Positions 1 to 13,090 of a stretch of 55,032 bases of DNA are shown piece by piece. This stretch comes from an uncultured Deefgea sp. (GTDB lineage Bacteria; Pseudomonadota; Gammaproteobacteria; Burkholderiales; Chitinibacteraceae). Position 1 is the first letter of the stretch; the number at the start of each line of letters is the position of its first letter. The notes beneath the pieces were generated by a model that was not told the DNA's origin, did not search any database, and saw only the letters and a list, made by a program, of their open reading frames with translations. The DNA lies in assembly GCF_947072475.1 (NCBI RefSeq), contig NZ_CAMTIA010000020.1, positions 1-55,032 of the forward strand, read 5' to 3'. Made by a program: the position numbers and the translations under genes.

Positions 1-321
1 GCTGTTTTGCGATGCCTGGGCGCGTGCGCCACGACCACTGAGATCGATCCGTGGCAGTTTGGCTGAGTCTGCAATCCCTAAACGAGCGCGAGCTTCATCA
101 ACTTTGGCGGTGACTAAAGCCAAGTTTTGGCTGTTTTCCAGCGCCGTCGCGACCAGTTGATTTAAAACTGGGTCATTAAATTGAGCCCACCAGTTTTTTT
201 CTACCGACACCTTGGCTTCCATTGCTGTGGGGAGCTCAGGTTTTGGCAATACATTGTCTGGCGTGAACGCGCAGCCGGTAAAGGCGAGGGCGACACTGAG
301 GGAAAGAATGGTTTTAAGCAT
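1..321 (-). CDS. Outer-membrane efflux lipoprotein (OprM/AdeC/TolC type), 5' part only
   Basis: This is the first 107 codons of an outer-membrane channel protein; the rest lies beyond the left edge. The translation begins [19 protein letters not shown], a lipoprotein signal with a lipobox ending at Cys17. It continues with the [14 protein letters not shown] segment typical of NodT/OprM channels and the heptad-like start of the alpha-barrel. It would form the exit duct of the RND pump encoded just upstream. Its ATG overlaps the last 8 bases of the pump gene, implying translational coupling. The family is clear; the substrate is unknown. Confidence 0.9.
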   Translation of the reverse strand, partial: MLKTILSLSVALAFTGCAFTPDNVLPKPELPTAMEAKVSVEKNWWAQFNDPVLNQLVATALENSQNLALVTAKVDEARARLGIADSAKLPRIDLSGRGARAQASQNS

Positions 322-3300
322 GATTCTCTCCTTCGGGTGTTGATTTTTTCTCGGTCATTTGCATGATCAGGCGGAAAAAGAGTGGAATAAAGAAAATTGC
401 AATAAATGTGGCTGCCAACATGCCGCCAATTACCGGCACACCCAATGCAAAGCGGCTACCTGAACCTGCACCGCTGGATGTCACCAGTGGTACGCAACCC
501 AAGATAAAGGCCAATGAGGTCATCACAATCGGTCTAAACCGCAGACGAGCTGCTTCTAGTGCCGCATCGAGGAGTGTTTCGCCTTCTTCGTATTTCATGA
601 TGGCAAATTCAACGATCAGAATCGCATTTTTTGCCGCCAAACCCACCAAGGTGATTAAACCCACTTGGAAGTAGACGTTATTGGTTTGATCGGTTAGATA
701 GACCGCTAATAGGGCACCAAACAAAGCAAATGGCACGGCAGTAATGACCGCAAATGGCAAACTCCAGCGTTCATATTGCGCAGCTAGAATCAAGAACACC
801 ATCAAAATACCCATCAAGAATGCAGTCGCGGCGGTGCCGCTTGATGCTTGCTCTTGGTAGGCCGAACCGGTCCATTCCAGCTTGTAGTCCGTGGCACCCA
901 TTTCAGCTTCGACTTCTTCTAGCGCTTTAATTGCTTGGCCCGAGCTGATGCCTTGCGCTGGCGTTGCCATGATTTTTGCCGCTTGGAATACATTGAAACG
1001 CTCAACTAACTCTGGACCCATTGATGTCTTAACGTGAACCAAGCTGGTGAGCGGGATCATCGCACCTTTGTCCGAGCGAACATAGACGTTACGAATATCG
1101 TCTGGGCGAGCACGAAAGTCGGCTTCCGATTGCAATTGAACACGGTAAGTACGGCCAAACTGGTTAAAGTCATTGACATAAACTTGACCAAATGTGGCAG
1201 ACATCGCATCAAAAACTTGGTTTACATTCACACCCAGTGCTTTGGCTTTTTCACGATCGAGATCGAGATAAATTTGTGGCACAGTGGCACGGAACGTGGT
1301 TGAAACACTAGCAAACTCAGGTCGTTTTTTTGCTTGCGCAACAAACTCATTCACTGCCGCAGAGAAGGTGGCAATGTCACCGGTACCACGATTTTGGTAG
1401 TAACCCTCAATACCGCCAGTGGTTGACATGCCACTAATGGGTGGCGGATTAAAGGTGGCGGCAAAGCCGTCTTTAATGCCCATATACGCCATGCCTTGGA
1501 AGGTATTGGCTAGATCAAATGAACTGTCGCCTTTGCCTTGTCGTTCAGACCAGTCTTTAAGGGTGACGAAAGAAACGCCGCCACTACTAATGACTGCACC
1601 AGAGAGCAGGTCAAAACCAGCAAATGACACGACATTCTCGACGTTTTTATTGCTCATCAGCATTTTGTCAAAGCTGGCGCTGGTGGCTTCAGTGCGATTG
1701 AGTGAAGCGGCATCAGGCAACATGACTGCACTGAGCAAGTAACCTTGATCTTCATCGGGCACTAAAGAGCTTGGCACGTATTTGAGTAAGACAAAGATCG
1801 AAACCAAAATACCGGCAAAGATCAAAAAGGCAATACCAACTCGGCGATTTAGAAATGACACGCCGCTAACATAGCCGTTAGTGACTTGGTCGAAGTAGCG
1901 ATTAAAGGCTTTAAAGAATCGATTAGGTTCGTGGTGCGTGCTTTTGAGCATAATCGCACACAGCGCGGGTGTGAGCGTTAATGCCACGATGCCGGAAATC
2001 ACGACTGAAATCGCAATGGTAACGGCAAACTGTTGATACATCACACCGGTCATGCCGCCCATAAAGGCGACGGGTAAGAACACCGCACACAACACCAAAA
2101 CGATGGCCACAACGGGGCCAGACACTTCTTCCATGGCTTTAATCGAGGCTTCTTTGGCCGAGCACTTGGTCTCGCTCATGATTCGCTCGACGTTTTCAAG
2201 CACCACGATCGCATCATCGACCACAATACCAATGGCCAATACCAAACCAAAGAGGGTTAATAAGTTAATCGAGAAACCAAAAGCCAGCATCCCTGCAAAA
2301 GTACCAATTAATGAAATCGGCACAGCAATACACGGAATGAGTGTTGCTCTAAAGTTTTGTAAAAATAGATACACTACCAAAAACACCAGCACGATGGCTT
2401 CAGCTAGCGTGTAGACCACTTCTTTAATCGAAATTTTAACAAATGTTGTGGTGTCGTAAGGGATCGAGTATTCAATGTCTTCTGGGAAGCGCTGTTTGAT
2501 TTCGTCCATTTTTTTGGTGACGGCATCAGCAACACCGATGGCATTGGCGCCCGGTTGTAAATAAATCCCCATTGCGACTGCGGATTTGCCATTAATACTG
2601 GCTTTCAGGTCGTAATCTTTGCCGCCGATTTCAACCCGAGCGACGTCTTTTAGCCGAATTGTTGCCCCATCAGCCGTTGAGCGAACAATAATGTTGTTGA
2701 ATTCTTCAACTGATTTGAGGCGACCTTGCGCATTGACGGTATAAGTGAAATCAATGGCTTCGGTGGTGGGTTGTGCGCCAATTTTACCCGCTGAAAATTG
2801 TGCATTTTGTTCTCGGATCGCGCCGATTACATCGTTTGGCGTTAAGTTGAGTTGGGCTAAACGATCGGGACGCAACCAGACACGCATTGCGTAATCGGTG
2901 CCGCCGAACATGGTTAAATCACCCACGCCTGGAATACGCTTTATCTCATCAACGATATTAAGTAGTGCGTAGTTTGATAAGTAAGTTGTGTCGTACCGGC
3001 CATTGGGTGAGTTGATTGCGATCACGTTCAAGATCGACGTTGATTTCTTTTTCACCGTCACACCTTGGCGCTTTACCTCTTCAGGTAATTGCGCCATGGC
3101 GGCAGAAACGCGATTGTTCACGTTAATGGTGGCTTGATCGGGGTCAGTGCCAATGGCGAAGTAAACGTTCATATTCATCTGGCCGTTTGAGGCGGAGCCA
3201 GATTGCACATAAAGCATGTTTTCTACGCCATTAATCTGCTGCTCAAGTGGTGCGGCAACAGTTTGGGCAATGACTTCGGGTGTGGCACCTGGGAAAAACG

Positions 3301-3442
3301 CGGTAACCGAAACGACAGGGGGAGTGATGCCGGGATATTGCTCAATCGGCAACGATTTCATCCCAGCAAGGCCAAGGATCACGATGATGATCGAGATGAC
3401 GCTGGCAAAGATGGGGCGTTCAATAAAAAATTTAGAAAACAT
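314..3442 (-). CDS. RND multidrug efflux pump, inner-membrane permease (AcrB/MexB/AdeB, HAE1 family)
   Basis: This 1042-aa protein has the full length of hydrophobe/amphiphile efflux RND pumps. It starts [17 protein letters not shown], the standard N-terminal helix. It has the adjacent aspartates of the TM4 proton relay in [16 protein letters not shown] (about residue 405), the TM10 lysine in [14 protein letters not shown], and the conserved [13 protein letters not shown] segment. It works as a proton-driven trimer that captures amphiphilic compounds from membrane and periplasm. It lies between the adaptor gene upstream and the channel gene downstream. No TetR-type repressor lies next to the operon in this window. 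Confidence 0.96.
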   Translation of the reverse strand: MFSKFFIERPIFASVISIIIVILGLAGMKSLPIEQYPGITPPVVSVTAFFPGATPEVIAQTVAAPLEQQINGVENMLYVQSGSASNGQMNMNVYFAIGTDPDQATINVNNRVSAAMAQLPEEVKRQGVTVKKKSTSILNVIAINSPNGRYDTTYLSNYALLNIVDEIKRIPGVGDLTMFGGTDYAMRVWLRPDRLAQLNLTPNDVIGAIREQNAQFSAGKIGAQPTTEAIDFTYTVNAQGRLKSVEEFNNIIVRSTADGATIRLKDVARVEIGGKDYDLKASINGKSAVAMGIYLQPGANAIGVADAVTKKMDEIKQRFPEDIEYSIPYDTTTFVKISIKEVVYTLAEAIVLVFLVVYLFLQNFRATLIPCIAVPISLIGTFAGMLAFGFSINLLTLFGLVLAIGIVVDDAIVVLENVERIMSETKCSAKEASIKAMEEVSGPVVAIVLVLCAVFLPVAFMGGMTGVMYQQFAVTIAISVVISGIVALTLTPALCAIMLKSTHHEPNRFFKAFNRYFDQVTNGYVSGVSFLNRRVGIAFLIFAGILVSIFVLLKYVPSSLVPDEDQGYLLSAVMLPDAASLNRTEATSASFDKMLMSNKNVENVVSFAGFDLLSGAVISSGGVSFVTLKDWSERQGKGDSSFDLANTFQGMAYMGIKDGFAATFNPPPISGMSTTGGIEGYYQNRGTGDIATFSAAVNEFVAQAKKRPEFASVSTTFRATVPQIYLDLDREKAKALGVNVNQVFDAMSATFGQVYVNDFNQFGRTYRVQLQSEADFRARPDDIRNVYVRSDKGAMIPLTSLVHVKTSMGPELVERFNVFQAAKIMATPAQGISSGQAIKALEEVEAEMGATDYKLEWTGSAYQEQASSGTAATAFLMGILMVFLILAAQYERWSLPFAVITAVPFALFGALLAVYLTDQTNNVYFQVGLITLVGLAAKNAILIVEFAIMKYEEGETLLDAALEAARLRFRPIVMTSLAFILGCVPLVTSSGAGSGSRFALGVPVIGGMLAATFIAIFFIPLFFRLIMQMTEKKSTPEGENHA

Positions 3443-3453
3443 GCGGACTCCGA

Positions 3454-4614
3454 TTATTTGCTGATCGTAGCAGGTGAACTAGCAGCAATAGGCTTCACAA
3501 TAGAGCCAGGAGGCGCTTTCATTTGACCTTCGACAATCACGGTGTCACCAGGGTTTAAGCCGGTTTTGATGACGACTTGACCTTGATAGATAGAGCCCAG
3601 TGTTACTGGTTTAGGCACGACTTTATTGTCTTTATCCACGGTCATGACGATATGATCGGTTTGTGACTGCATTACGGCGCGCTCAGGCACCAAGATGGCA
3701 TTTTTACGCGTCCCAAGATCGAGTGTTACGCGAACGAATTGACCTGGTAGTAGCTCACCTTTTGGGTTGCTAAAAATAGCGCGGGCGCGAATTGTGCCGG
3801 TTTTTGGGTCAACTCGATTGTCGGAGAAGTTAATCTTGCCGACTTGGTTGTATTGACTGCCGTCGGCGAGCTTTAATTTAGCAAATACATCTTTGCCAGG
3901 TTTTAAATCAATCGAACCGCTGTGTTGCGCTGCGGCAAGTTCTTGTTTGTCTTGTTCTGAATACGAAAAATTGACGTAGAGTGGATCAAGTTGCGAGATG
4001 GTGGTGAGTTTGCCTGAGTCGCCCGTGGCGGTAATTAAACTGCCTTCTGATTGAACCAATTTGCTGGTTGTTCCTGAGATTGGCGCAGTCACTTTGGTGT
4101 AGCCTAGATTAAGCTCGGCTTGTCTTACGCGAGCTTGCGCGGCGCTATTGCTGGCTACCGCAGTATTGTAGGCGGCGTTGGCATCGTCAAAATCTTTGCG
4201 ACTCACTGCGTTTTCTTTAAATAGCGGGACAATACGGTCGCGGTCGGCGCGCGCTTTTTCAAGCTTGGCCACTTCTTGCGACAAGATGCCTTTGGCTTGA
4301 TCTAGCTCTGCTTTATACGGCTCGGGGTCAATTTCAAATAAAACTTGGCCTGCTTGAACAATTTGTCCTTCAACATACGTCCGCTTTAATAAAATGCCAT
4401 TGACGCGTGCACGCACATCCACGTCGCGATAGCCTGCCGTTTCTCCCACCATCTCTGAGGTGAGTGGGACATCGGATGGTTTTGCTTCAATGACGGAGAC
4501 AGGGGCGGGTGGGCGTTCTTTTTTTTCTGGCGCTTTGTCGCACGCCGCTAATGCCGAAACGATGAGTAGGCTGATCGATATTCTTCGAAATGTCGTCGTC
4601 GTGGTGTGGTGCAT
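3454..4614 (-). CDS. RND efflux periplasmic adaptor (membrane fusion protein, AcrA/MexA type)
   Basis: This membrane-fusion lipoprotein bridges the RND permease and the outer-membrane channel. The ATG at 4614 is chosen because a GGAG Shine-Dalgarno lies 7-8 bases upstream and the resulting protein starts with a signal ending in the lipobox SALAAC. The upstream in-frame extension has neither. The lipoyl half-motifs are visible ([28 protein letters not shown] and [17 protein letters not shown]) around a coiled-coil hairpin of about 70 residues. A beta-barrel and membrane-proximal domain follow. It is the first gene of the operon; 11 bases separate its stop from the pump start. Confidence 0.95.
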   Translation of the reverse strand: MHHTTTTTFRRISISLLIVSALAACDKAPEKKERPPAPVSVIEAKPSDVPLTSEMVGETAGYRDVDVRARVNGILLKRTYVEGQIVQAGQVLFEIDPEPYKAELDQAKGILSQEVAKLEKARADRDRIVPLFKENAVSRKDFDDANAAYNTAVASNSAAQARVRQAELNLGYTKVTAPISGTTSKLVQSEGSLITATGDSGKLTTISQLDPLYVNFSYSEQDKQELAAAQHSGSIDLKPGKDVFAKLKLADGSQYNQVGKINFSDNRVDPKTGTIRARAIFSNPKGELLPGQFVRVTLDLGTRKNAILVPERAVMQSQTDHIVMTVDKDNKVVPKPVTLGSIYQGQVVIKTGLNPGDTVIVEGQMKAPPGSIVKPIAASSPATISK

Positions 4615-4752
4615 GCAAAGCACTCCAAATGAATTTAAATTGTCTGGGGATTGAAAGAAATATTGCATTTATTTGACTGTATGAGAGATCAACTTGCGCA
4701 AAATGTCGCGTAGTTTAACAGCTTAGGCGAAACTGATGAGCCCTTAAAATTT

Positions 4753-4772
4753 TGTAATTGTACACAATTGCA
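4753..4772. promoter_or_regulatory. Inverted repeat upstream of the efflux operon, candidate operator
   Basis: AATTGT-AC-ACAATT at 4756-4769 forms an inverted repeat, extended by complementary TG/CA at its edges with one mismatched pair. It lies about 140 bp upstream of the adaptor start, in the intergenic space where the promoter must be. Its size and AT-rich dyad resemble sites bound by TetR-family efflux repressors. No such regulator is encoded nearby, so this is a candidate only. Confidence 0.35.
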
Positions 4773-4828
4773 GATGCCCATCGATCAAGCCGGCAGCTGA
4801 GTATTTAGCAATGTGCAGCAGCAATAAG

Positions 4829-4858
4829 TAAAAAAACCGGTCATGTAATGGCCGGTTT
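4829..4858 (-). terminator. Rho-independent terminator of phbB
   Basis: Read on the minus strand, the stem AACCGGCCA / TGACCGGTT (one G-U pair) is followed by a run of seven T. It lies about 35 bases after the phbB stop and separates that gene from the efflux operon downstream. Confidence 0.85.
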
Positions 4859-4890
4859 GAAGTCGCAAAAATCAATAATCAACCCTAGAT

Positions 4891-5625
4891 TTAGCAGGTA
4901 TGTTGCCCGCCATTGATTGCAAGGTTGGCGCCCGTCATAAATCCAGCGAGATCGGATGCTAGATAACTAATTAAGCCAGCAATTTCTTCAGGGAGACCAA
5001 GGCGGCAAACTGGAATATTGGCGATGATTTTATTTCGAACCTCTTCCGGCACGGCCATTACCATTTCGGTGGCAATATAGCCAGGTGATACGGTGTTGAC
5101 GGTGACGCCTTTTTTGGCGACTTCTTGCGCTAGTGCCATGCTAAAACCGTGCATCCCCGCCTTAGCTGCCGAGTAATTGGTTTGTCCAAACTGACCTTTT
5201 TGGCCATTAATTGACGAGATATTGATGACACGGCCCCAGCCACGATCGGCCATTCCGTCAACAAACTGTTTGGAAATATTAAATACAGAGTTGAGATTGG
5301 TGCCGATCACCATGTCCCAGTCTGTTTTGCTGAGTTTTTTAAAAGAAGCATCCCGTGTAATGCCCGCATTATTGACTAGGACGTCGACTTGGCCCAATTC
5401 ATGGGTGATTTTTTCTGCCAAGGCGGTGCAAGCCGAATAATCAGTGACATCGCACTCATAGGCGTGAAAATGATAGCCTGCAGATTGATTGTCAGATAAC
5501 CAGCTCGCTTCTTTGCCAGGTTTTGAATAGGTCGTTACAACGTGAAAGCCATCGTCGGCCAACTTTCGACAAATTGCCGTGCCAATGCCACCCATGCCGC
5601 CTGTTACTAGTGCAACCTTTGTCAT
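4891..5625 (-). CDS. phbB: Acetoacetyl-CoA reductase (PhaB/PhbB)
   Basis: This is a short-chain dehydrogenase of about 245 aa that reduces acetoacetyl-CoA to (R)-3-hydroxybutyryl-CoA with NADPH for polyhydroxybutyrate synthesis. MTKVALVTGGMGGIGTAIC holds the nucleotide-binding GxxxGxG. NNAG is present. The catalytic Ser/Tyr/Lys appear in ISSINGQKGQFGQTNYSAAKAG. The C-terminus LAINGGQHTC is characteristic of PhaB. The ATG at 5625 is used because it begins the family core, with AGGA 11 bases upstream; the longer frame adds an unrelated N-terminus. No phaC or phaA gene lies next to it here. Confidence 0.93.
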   Translation of the reverse strand: MTKVALVTGGMGGIGTAICRKLADDGFHVVTTYSKPGKEASWLSDNQSAGYHFHAYECDVTDYSACTALAEKITHELGQVDVLVNNAGITRDASFKKLSKTDWDMVIGTNLNSVFNISKQFVDGMADRGWGRVINISSINGQKGQFGQTNYSAAKAGMHGFSMALAQEVAKKGVTVNTVSPGYIATEMVMAVPEEVRNKIIANIPVCRLGLPEEIAGLISYLASDLAGFMTGANLAINGGQHTC

Positions 5626-7873
<2,248 letters not shown>

Positions 7874-7915
7874 ATATCAGTAATGCGGCCTTGATGACGG
7901 CGCATGGTGTCGTTT

Positions 7916-7953
7916 GGAAGCCTCGATGCAATGTCAATTGCTCGAGGTGATTC
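7916..7953. other. Hairpin in the pyrG-kdsA gap
   Basis: CCTCGA-GCAAT pairs with ATTGC-TCGAGG, extended outward by GGAA/TTCC, giving a long stem with a small bulge about 45 bases after pyrG. No T-run follows on either strand, so it is not a standard intrinsic terminator. It may stabilise the pyrG mRNA end or act as a weak attenuator before kdsA. Confidence 0.4.
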
Positions 7954-8049
7954 CAAATATTTGATGTGTATTTGTGTATTGCCCTAATGGGTATTGGCTG
8001 CTAGCCTATATTAAATCTAATTTAGGGCGATATACCCAAGGAGGTTGGC

Positions 8050-8889
8050 GTGAAGTTATGTGGCTTTGATGTGGGTATTGAGCATCCTTTTTTTCTCATC
8101 GCCGGTCCTTGCGTGATTGAAAGTGAACAGCTTGCAATCGATACTGCAGGTTATTTAAAAGAACTCACTACTGAGTTAAACATCCCATTTATCTATAAAT
8201 CTAGCTTCGACAAAGCCAATCGTTCATCCGGCAAATCGTTTCGAGGTTTAGGTATTGATGAAGGCTTGCGAATCCTTTCGGAAGTGAAGCGTCAGCTTGG
8301 GGTGCCAGTCCTGACCGATATTCATAGCGAAGCTGAGGCCGCCATTGCGGCACAAGTGGTGGATGTATTGCAAACCCCCGCTTTTTTGGCGCGCCAAACC
8401 GACTTTATTCATGCGGTTTGTGCCACGGGTAAGCCAGTGAATATCAAAAAGGGTCAGTTTATGGCACCTTGGGATATGAAGAATGTTGTTGAAAAAGCCA
8501 AAGAAGCCAATGGCGGCATCGACAATATTATGGTTTGTGATCGCGGCACTTCTTTTGGTTACAACACCTTGGTGAGTGATATGCGCGGCTTGGCCATTAT
8601 GCGCGATACGCATTGCCCGGTGGTGTTTGATGCCACCCATTCGGTGCAGCAACCCGGTGGTTTAGGCGATAAATCGGGTGGTCAGCGTGAGTTTGTTCCA
8701 GTCTTGGCCCGTGCGGCAATCGCCTCTGGCGTAGCTGGGGTCTTTATGGAAACCCATCCTGATCCATGTAATGCCATGTCCGATGGTCCAAATGTCATGC
8801 CCATCGCGAGAATGAAGGAATTGCTGATCGTCCTCAAAGACATTGACCGTGCAGTTAAGGCACACTCCTTTATTGAGCATACATTGTAA
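8050..8889 (+). CDS. kdsA: 3-deoxy-8-phosphooctulonate synthase (KDO-8-phosphate synthase)
   Basis: The enzyme condenses phosphoenolpyruvate with arabinose 5-phosphate to KDO-8-phosphate, an early step of lipopolysaccharide core synthesis. The 279-aa product has the family hallmarks [44 protein letters not shown] and METHPDP. The start is a GTG, supported by a strong AAGGAGG 5-6 bases upstream. It belongs to the pyrG-kdsA-eno-ftsB block, all on the same strand. Confidence 0.97.
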   Translation: MKLCGFDVGIEHPFFLIAGPCVIESEQLAIDTAGYLKELTTELNIPFIYKSSFDKANRSSGKSFRGLGIDEGLRILSEVKRQLGVPVLTDIHSEAEAAIAAQVVDVLQTPAFLARQTDFIHAVCATGKPVNIKKGQFMAPWDMKNVVEKAKEANGGIDNIMVCDRGTSFGYNTLVSDMRGLAIMRDTHCPVVFDATHSVQQPGGLGDKSGGQREFVPVLARAAIASGVAGVFMETHPDPCNAMSDGPNVMPIARMKELLIVLKDIDRAVKAHSFIEHTL

Positions 8890-8901
8890 AATGTTGTGTA
8901 A

Positions 8902-10242
<1,341 letters not shown>

Positions 10243-10294
10243 GCCTTTATATTGGTAATTATTTCGACGTAAATAAACGTCTGTAGTAAGATGT

Positions 10295-10325
10295 AAAACC
10301 GGAGCCTAGCTCCGGTTTTATTTTG
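10295..10325 (+). terminator. Rho-independent terminator after eno
   Basis: AACCGGAG pairs with CTCCGGTT around a short CCTAG loop and is followed by TTATTTTG. It lies about 55 bases after the eno stop and just before the ftsB ATG, so ftsB probably depends on read-through or on a promoter overlapping the hairpin. Confidence 0.85.
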
Positions 10326-10339
10326 TCACGAAGGTTTGT

Positions 10340-10687
10340 ATGCGCATACTGGCAATTTTTTTTGCGATTATTATCGTTGCTTTACAGTGGCCGCTATGGG
10401 TTGGCAAAGGGAGCTGGTTGCGAGTTTGGCAGCTTGATTCGCAACTAAGCCAGCATCGTGAAAGCAATGCCAAACTTAAAGAGCGCAATGACGCGCTCGA
10501 GGCCGAAGTGCAGGATTTAAAAAATGGTACTGATGCCATTGAAGAGCGTGCGCGTAATGAATTAGGGATGATTCGGCAGGGCGAAGTTTTTTTCCAAGTG
10601 CTCGATCAGTCGCCAGTCAATATCAGCGCAATCAAACCCAACGTAAGCAATACAGCCACCCCTAGTTCGCCATCGAAATCGGACTGA
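10340..10687 (+). CDS. ftsB: Cell division protein FtsB
   Basis: This is a bitopic inner-membrane protein of the FtsQLB complex that signals septal peptidoglycan synthesis. The 115-aa product has one N-terminal membrane helix ([19 protein letters not shown]). A coiled coil runs over residues 35-70 ([29 protein letters not shown]). The conserved motif [22 protein letters not shown], which contacts FtsL/FtsQ, follows. The Ser/Pro/Asn-rich tail after residue 90 is not conserved in the family. Location right after eno is typical. Confidence 0.93.
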   Translation: MRILAIFFAIIIVALQWPLWVGKGSWLRVWQLDSQLSQHRESNAKLKERNDALEAEVQDLKNGTDAIEERARNELGMIRQGEVFFQVLDQSPVNISAIKPNVSNTATPSSPSKSD

Positions 10688-10780
10688 TCCGGTACACTAT
10701 TTTTGTTGCCGCCAAAAATGTAAAACTGTTTTTTTTCTAAACCCTCAGTTATAGTGTCTTGACTATGGGGGAGGGGCGAA

Positions 10781-12244
10781 ATGAATGACCTTACATTGCT
10801 GGATCAATCACAGCGAAAAAAATCAGAAACACTGTACTTTCAATTGGCCGAAGAGCTAGCACAAGCGATTCATGCTGGGTTGTTGCGAGCCGGTGAAAAA
10901 CTACCATCCATTCGAAAATTATCCTCAGAGCGCCATTTAAGTCTTTCAACCATTATGGAAGCTTATCGAGAGCTGGAAGATCGTGGTTTGGTTGAGGCGC
11001 GGCCACAGTCTGGTTTTTATGTTCGTGCCATTCGCCACCTAGCCTCACCAGAGCTGACCAAGCCACCGAAGCGGCCTTCCCATGTGGTGATTGACCCATT
11101 GCTAACGCCCAGTGTTTTGGCGCGAATTAATGCTTTGAAAGTCGACTTTGGCTTGGCGATTTTGTCGCCAAAACTATTCCCAAATCAGCAAATTCAGCGC
11201 ATTTTGTCACAAGTGACGCGTAATGATCCCGATATGATTGCCGATTATGGTGAGCCATTGGGCGATATTCAGTTACGGCGACAAATTGCACGCCGCTCTT
11301 TAACGTGGGGTGGGCAAATTGAAGCGGATGATGTCTTAATTACCCATGGCGCAATTGAAGGGCTTAATCTTTGCTTGCGTGCGGTGACCAAGCCGGGTGA
11401 CGTGGTCGCGATTGAGTCGCCAGCGTACTTTGGTTTATTGCAAATTCTAGAAAGTTTTAAATTAAAAGCATTAGAAATCCCGACGCATCCCAAAACAGGG
11501 ATTTCGATTGAAGCCTTAGAATTGGCATCAAGAAATGGGGCGGTGACCGCTTGTGTTTTATTACCAAATTATTCCAATCCTTGTGGCAGTTTAATGCCCG
11601 ATGAAAACAAAAAAAAATTAGTTGAGTTATTAGAACAAAGAAATATCCCTTTAATTGAAGATGATATTTATGGCGAGTTTTGCTATCAAGGTGATCGCCC
11701 GCGCCCAGCCAAAGCCTATGATCAAACGGGCAATGTGATGCTGATTGCGTCCTTTACTAAATTACTAGCGCCAGCGTTTCGAATTGGTTGGGTGTTTGGT
11801 GGCCGTTGGCAAAAACAAATTGAGCAACTTAAATTTATTAATACCTATTCGACCTCATTGGTATTGCAAAGAACCATCGCGCACTTTTTAGAAAGTGGCG
11901 GTTATGATCATCATTTAAGACGCTTGCGTAAACATTGTGCCGAGCAGGTTAACGATGCGGTTGATGCTATTCAACGGTTTTTCCCTGCAGATACGCGTTT
12001 GCATGTACCGCAAGGCGGATATGTTTTATGGCTAGAGCTCAATGAAAAAGTAGATACATTGCAGTTATTGCAGCAGGCATTAACTGAAGGCATTAGTTTT
12101 ACGCCAGGGGTGATGTTTTCGCCAAGTCAAAGTTATCGCAATTGTTTGCGTATTTGCTGTGGTGAACCTTGGACAGTGAAACATGAAAAAGCCATCGAAC
12201 GACTAGGTCAGATGGCTCAAGCTTATATCAATCAGGCTGTTTAG
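10781..12244 (+). CDS. MocR/PdxR-like regulator: GntR-type winged helix fused to an aminotransferase fold
   Basis: The 487-aa protein starts with a GntR winged helix (residues 15-85, including GEKLPSIRKLSSERHLSLSTIMEAYRELEDRGLV). A fold-type I aminotransferase domain follows, with the PLP-lysine motif ASFTKLLAPAFRIGWVFGG. Family members bind PLP or external aldimines and regulate nearby genes; the target is not evident. A strong GGAGGGG precedes the ATG. The DUF2917 gene nearby (12710-12976) is a frequent neighbour of such regulators in betaproteobacteria, to my recollection, and is a plausible target. Confidence 0.9.
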   Translation: MNDLTLLDQSQRKKSETLYFQLAEELAQAIHAGLLRAGEKLPSIRKLSSERHLSLSTIMEAYRELEDRGLVEARPQSGFYVRAIRHLASPELTKPPKRPSHVVIDPLLTPSVLARINALKVDFGLAILSPKLFPNQQIQRILSQVTRNDPDMIADYGEPLGDIQLRRQIARRSLTWGGQIEADDVLITHGAIEGLNLCLRAVTKPGDVVAIESPAYFGLLQILESFKLKALEIPTHPKTGISIEALELASRNGAVTACVLLPNYSNPCGSLMPDENKKKLVELLEQRNIPLIEDDIYGEFCYQGDRPRPAKAYDQTGNVMLIASFTKLLAPAFRIGWVFGGRWQKQIEQLKFINTYSTSLVLQRTIAHFLESGGYDHHLRRLRKHCAEQVNDAVDAIQRFFPADTRLHVPQGGYVLWLELNEKVDTLQLLQQALTEGISFTPGVMFSPSQSYRNCLRICCGEPWTVKHEKAIERLGQMAQAYINQAV

Positions 12245-12269
12245 TGCATGGCTAGGGCCTGTTGACGTA

Positions 12270-12569
12270 TTAGTACGCAGTCATTTGTACTGAGGCGTCA
12301 TTGACTTTGTTTTCTGCTGCTTCGTGCTTTTGCATCACATTGAGGCAGCTTTGGGCTTCATCAGATTGAACTTCAATGCAGCGCGCAGAGTAGGCCATTA
12401 AACAGGGTTCTATTTGTTCGCTTTCATCGACCCAAAGTACAGTAGATCGCTCACCACAAGCCACGGACAGAATGCCGTTGACCTCGAGAATGTCATCAAT
12501 TATTTGTGCATGACTGCTTAAGGCCGTAAATCCGAATAGCAGTGTCATCAGAAGCCATTTTCCGCGCAT
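12270..12569 (-). CDS. Small secreted cysteine-containing protein of unknown function
   Basis: The product is about 99 aa. It begins with a clear signal peptide (MRGKWLLMTLLFGFTALSSHA, cleavage after AHA). The mature part has four cysteines (VACGERS, EPCLM, ARCIEV, SCLNV) that could form two disulfides. The ATG at 12569 is chosen because GGGAGG lies 7-8 bases upstream and it places the signal at the N-terminus. I do not recognise the family. It converges with the MocR-type gene, whose stop is only 25 bases away. Confidence 0.7.
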   Translation of the reverse strand: MRGKWLLMTLLFGFTALSSHAQIIDDILEVNGILSVACGERSTVLWVDESEQIEPCLMAYSARCIEVQSDEAQSCLNVMQKHEAAENKVNDASVQMTAY

Positions 12570-12615
12570 AGCCCACCTCCCATGGCGGACTGCGCTTCGA
12601 TTGAAGTGCAACTGC

Positions 12616-12642
12616 CAGCCTGCCTTTACTATCGGCAGGCTG
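12616..12642. other. Hairpin between the small secreted protein and the DUF2917 gene
   Basis: AGCCTGCC pairs with GGCAGGCT around an eight-base loop. No convincing T-run is present on the minus strand, along which both flanking genes are read. It may be a weak terminator or an mRNA end stabiliser for the DUF2917 gene. Confidence 0.4.
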
Positions 12643-12709
12643 ATCTTTAATTGGCAATCTTAGGCTTCTTAAGCGTTCAGAATGGCAGATTAACGGTTAA
12701 TCCTGCCGC

Positions 12710-12976
12710 TTACTGGGCGAGTGCGGCAGTCGGTGCCGCCTTGTTGGGCGCTTGGCTCATCTTGATGGTGGTCTTGGGCTGCACTCGATAACGGCCATCT
12801 TGTAGCGCTTCGATCACGATTAAATCACCGCTATGCACAAAGTATTTTTGCCCTCGTTCCAGCACAATATCTTCGCCATCATGGCTAAGCCAAAGCTGAC
12901 CGGCCTCGCAATGTATCCAGCAGTGTTGGGCTTGAAAGGCGCTCACTTGGGTGCGACTCAGTTGCATGGTTTGCAT
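12710..12976 (-). CDS. DUF2917 family protein
   Basis: The 88-aa product has a small cupin-like beta-fold pattern: WIHCEAGQLWLSHDGEDIVLERGQKYFVHSGDLIVIEALQDGRYRVQ. This matches the DUF2917 layout (a GxxWLT/S-xxGE strand, then a 'GQxxxVxxGxLVxIEAL' strand). The function of the family is unknown. The C-terminal 20 residues are low-complexity Ala/Pro/Lys. The neighbouring plus-strand MocR-type regulator may control it. Confidence 0.75.
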   Translation of the reverse strand: MQTMQLSRTQVSAFQAQHCWIHCEAGQLWLSHDGEDIVLERGQKYFVHSGDLIVIEALQDGRYRVQPKTTIKMSQAPNKAAPTAALAQ

Positions 12977-13090
12977 GATAAAACCCTCAAAACGGTTTGC
13001 GATGAGATCAACTATACGTCGATTCCGCCCAGCTGCTCAGTGGCAAACTGTATGCAAGTTGAGCATTCAATTGTGATGATTTCACGACTG

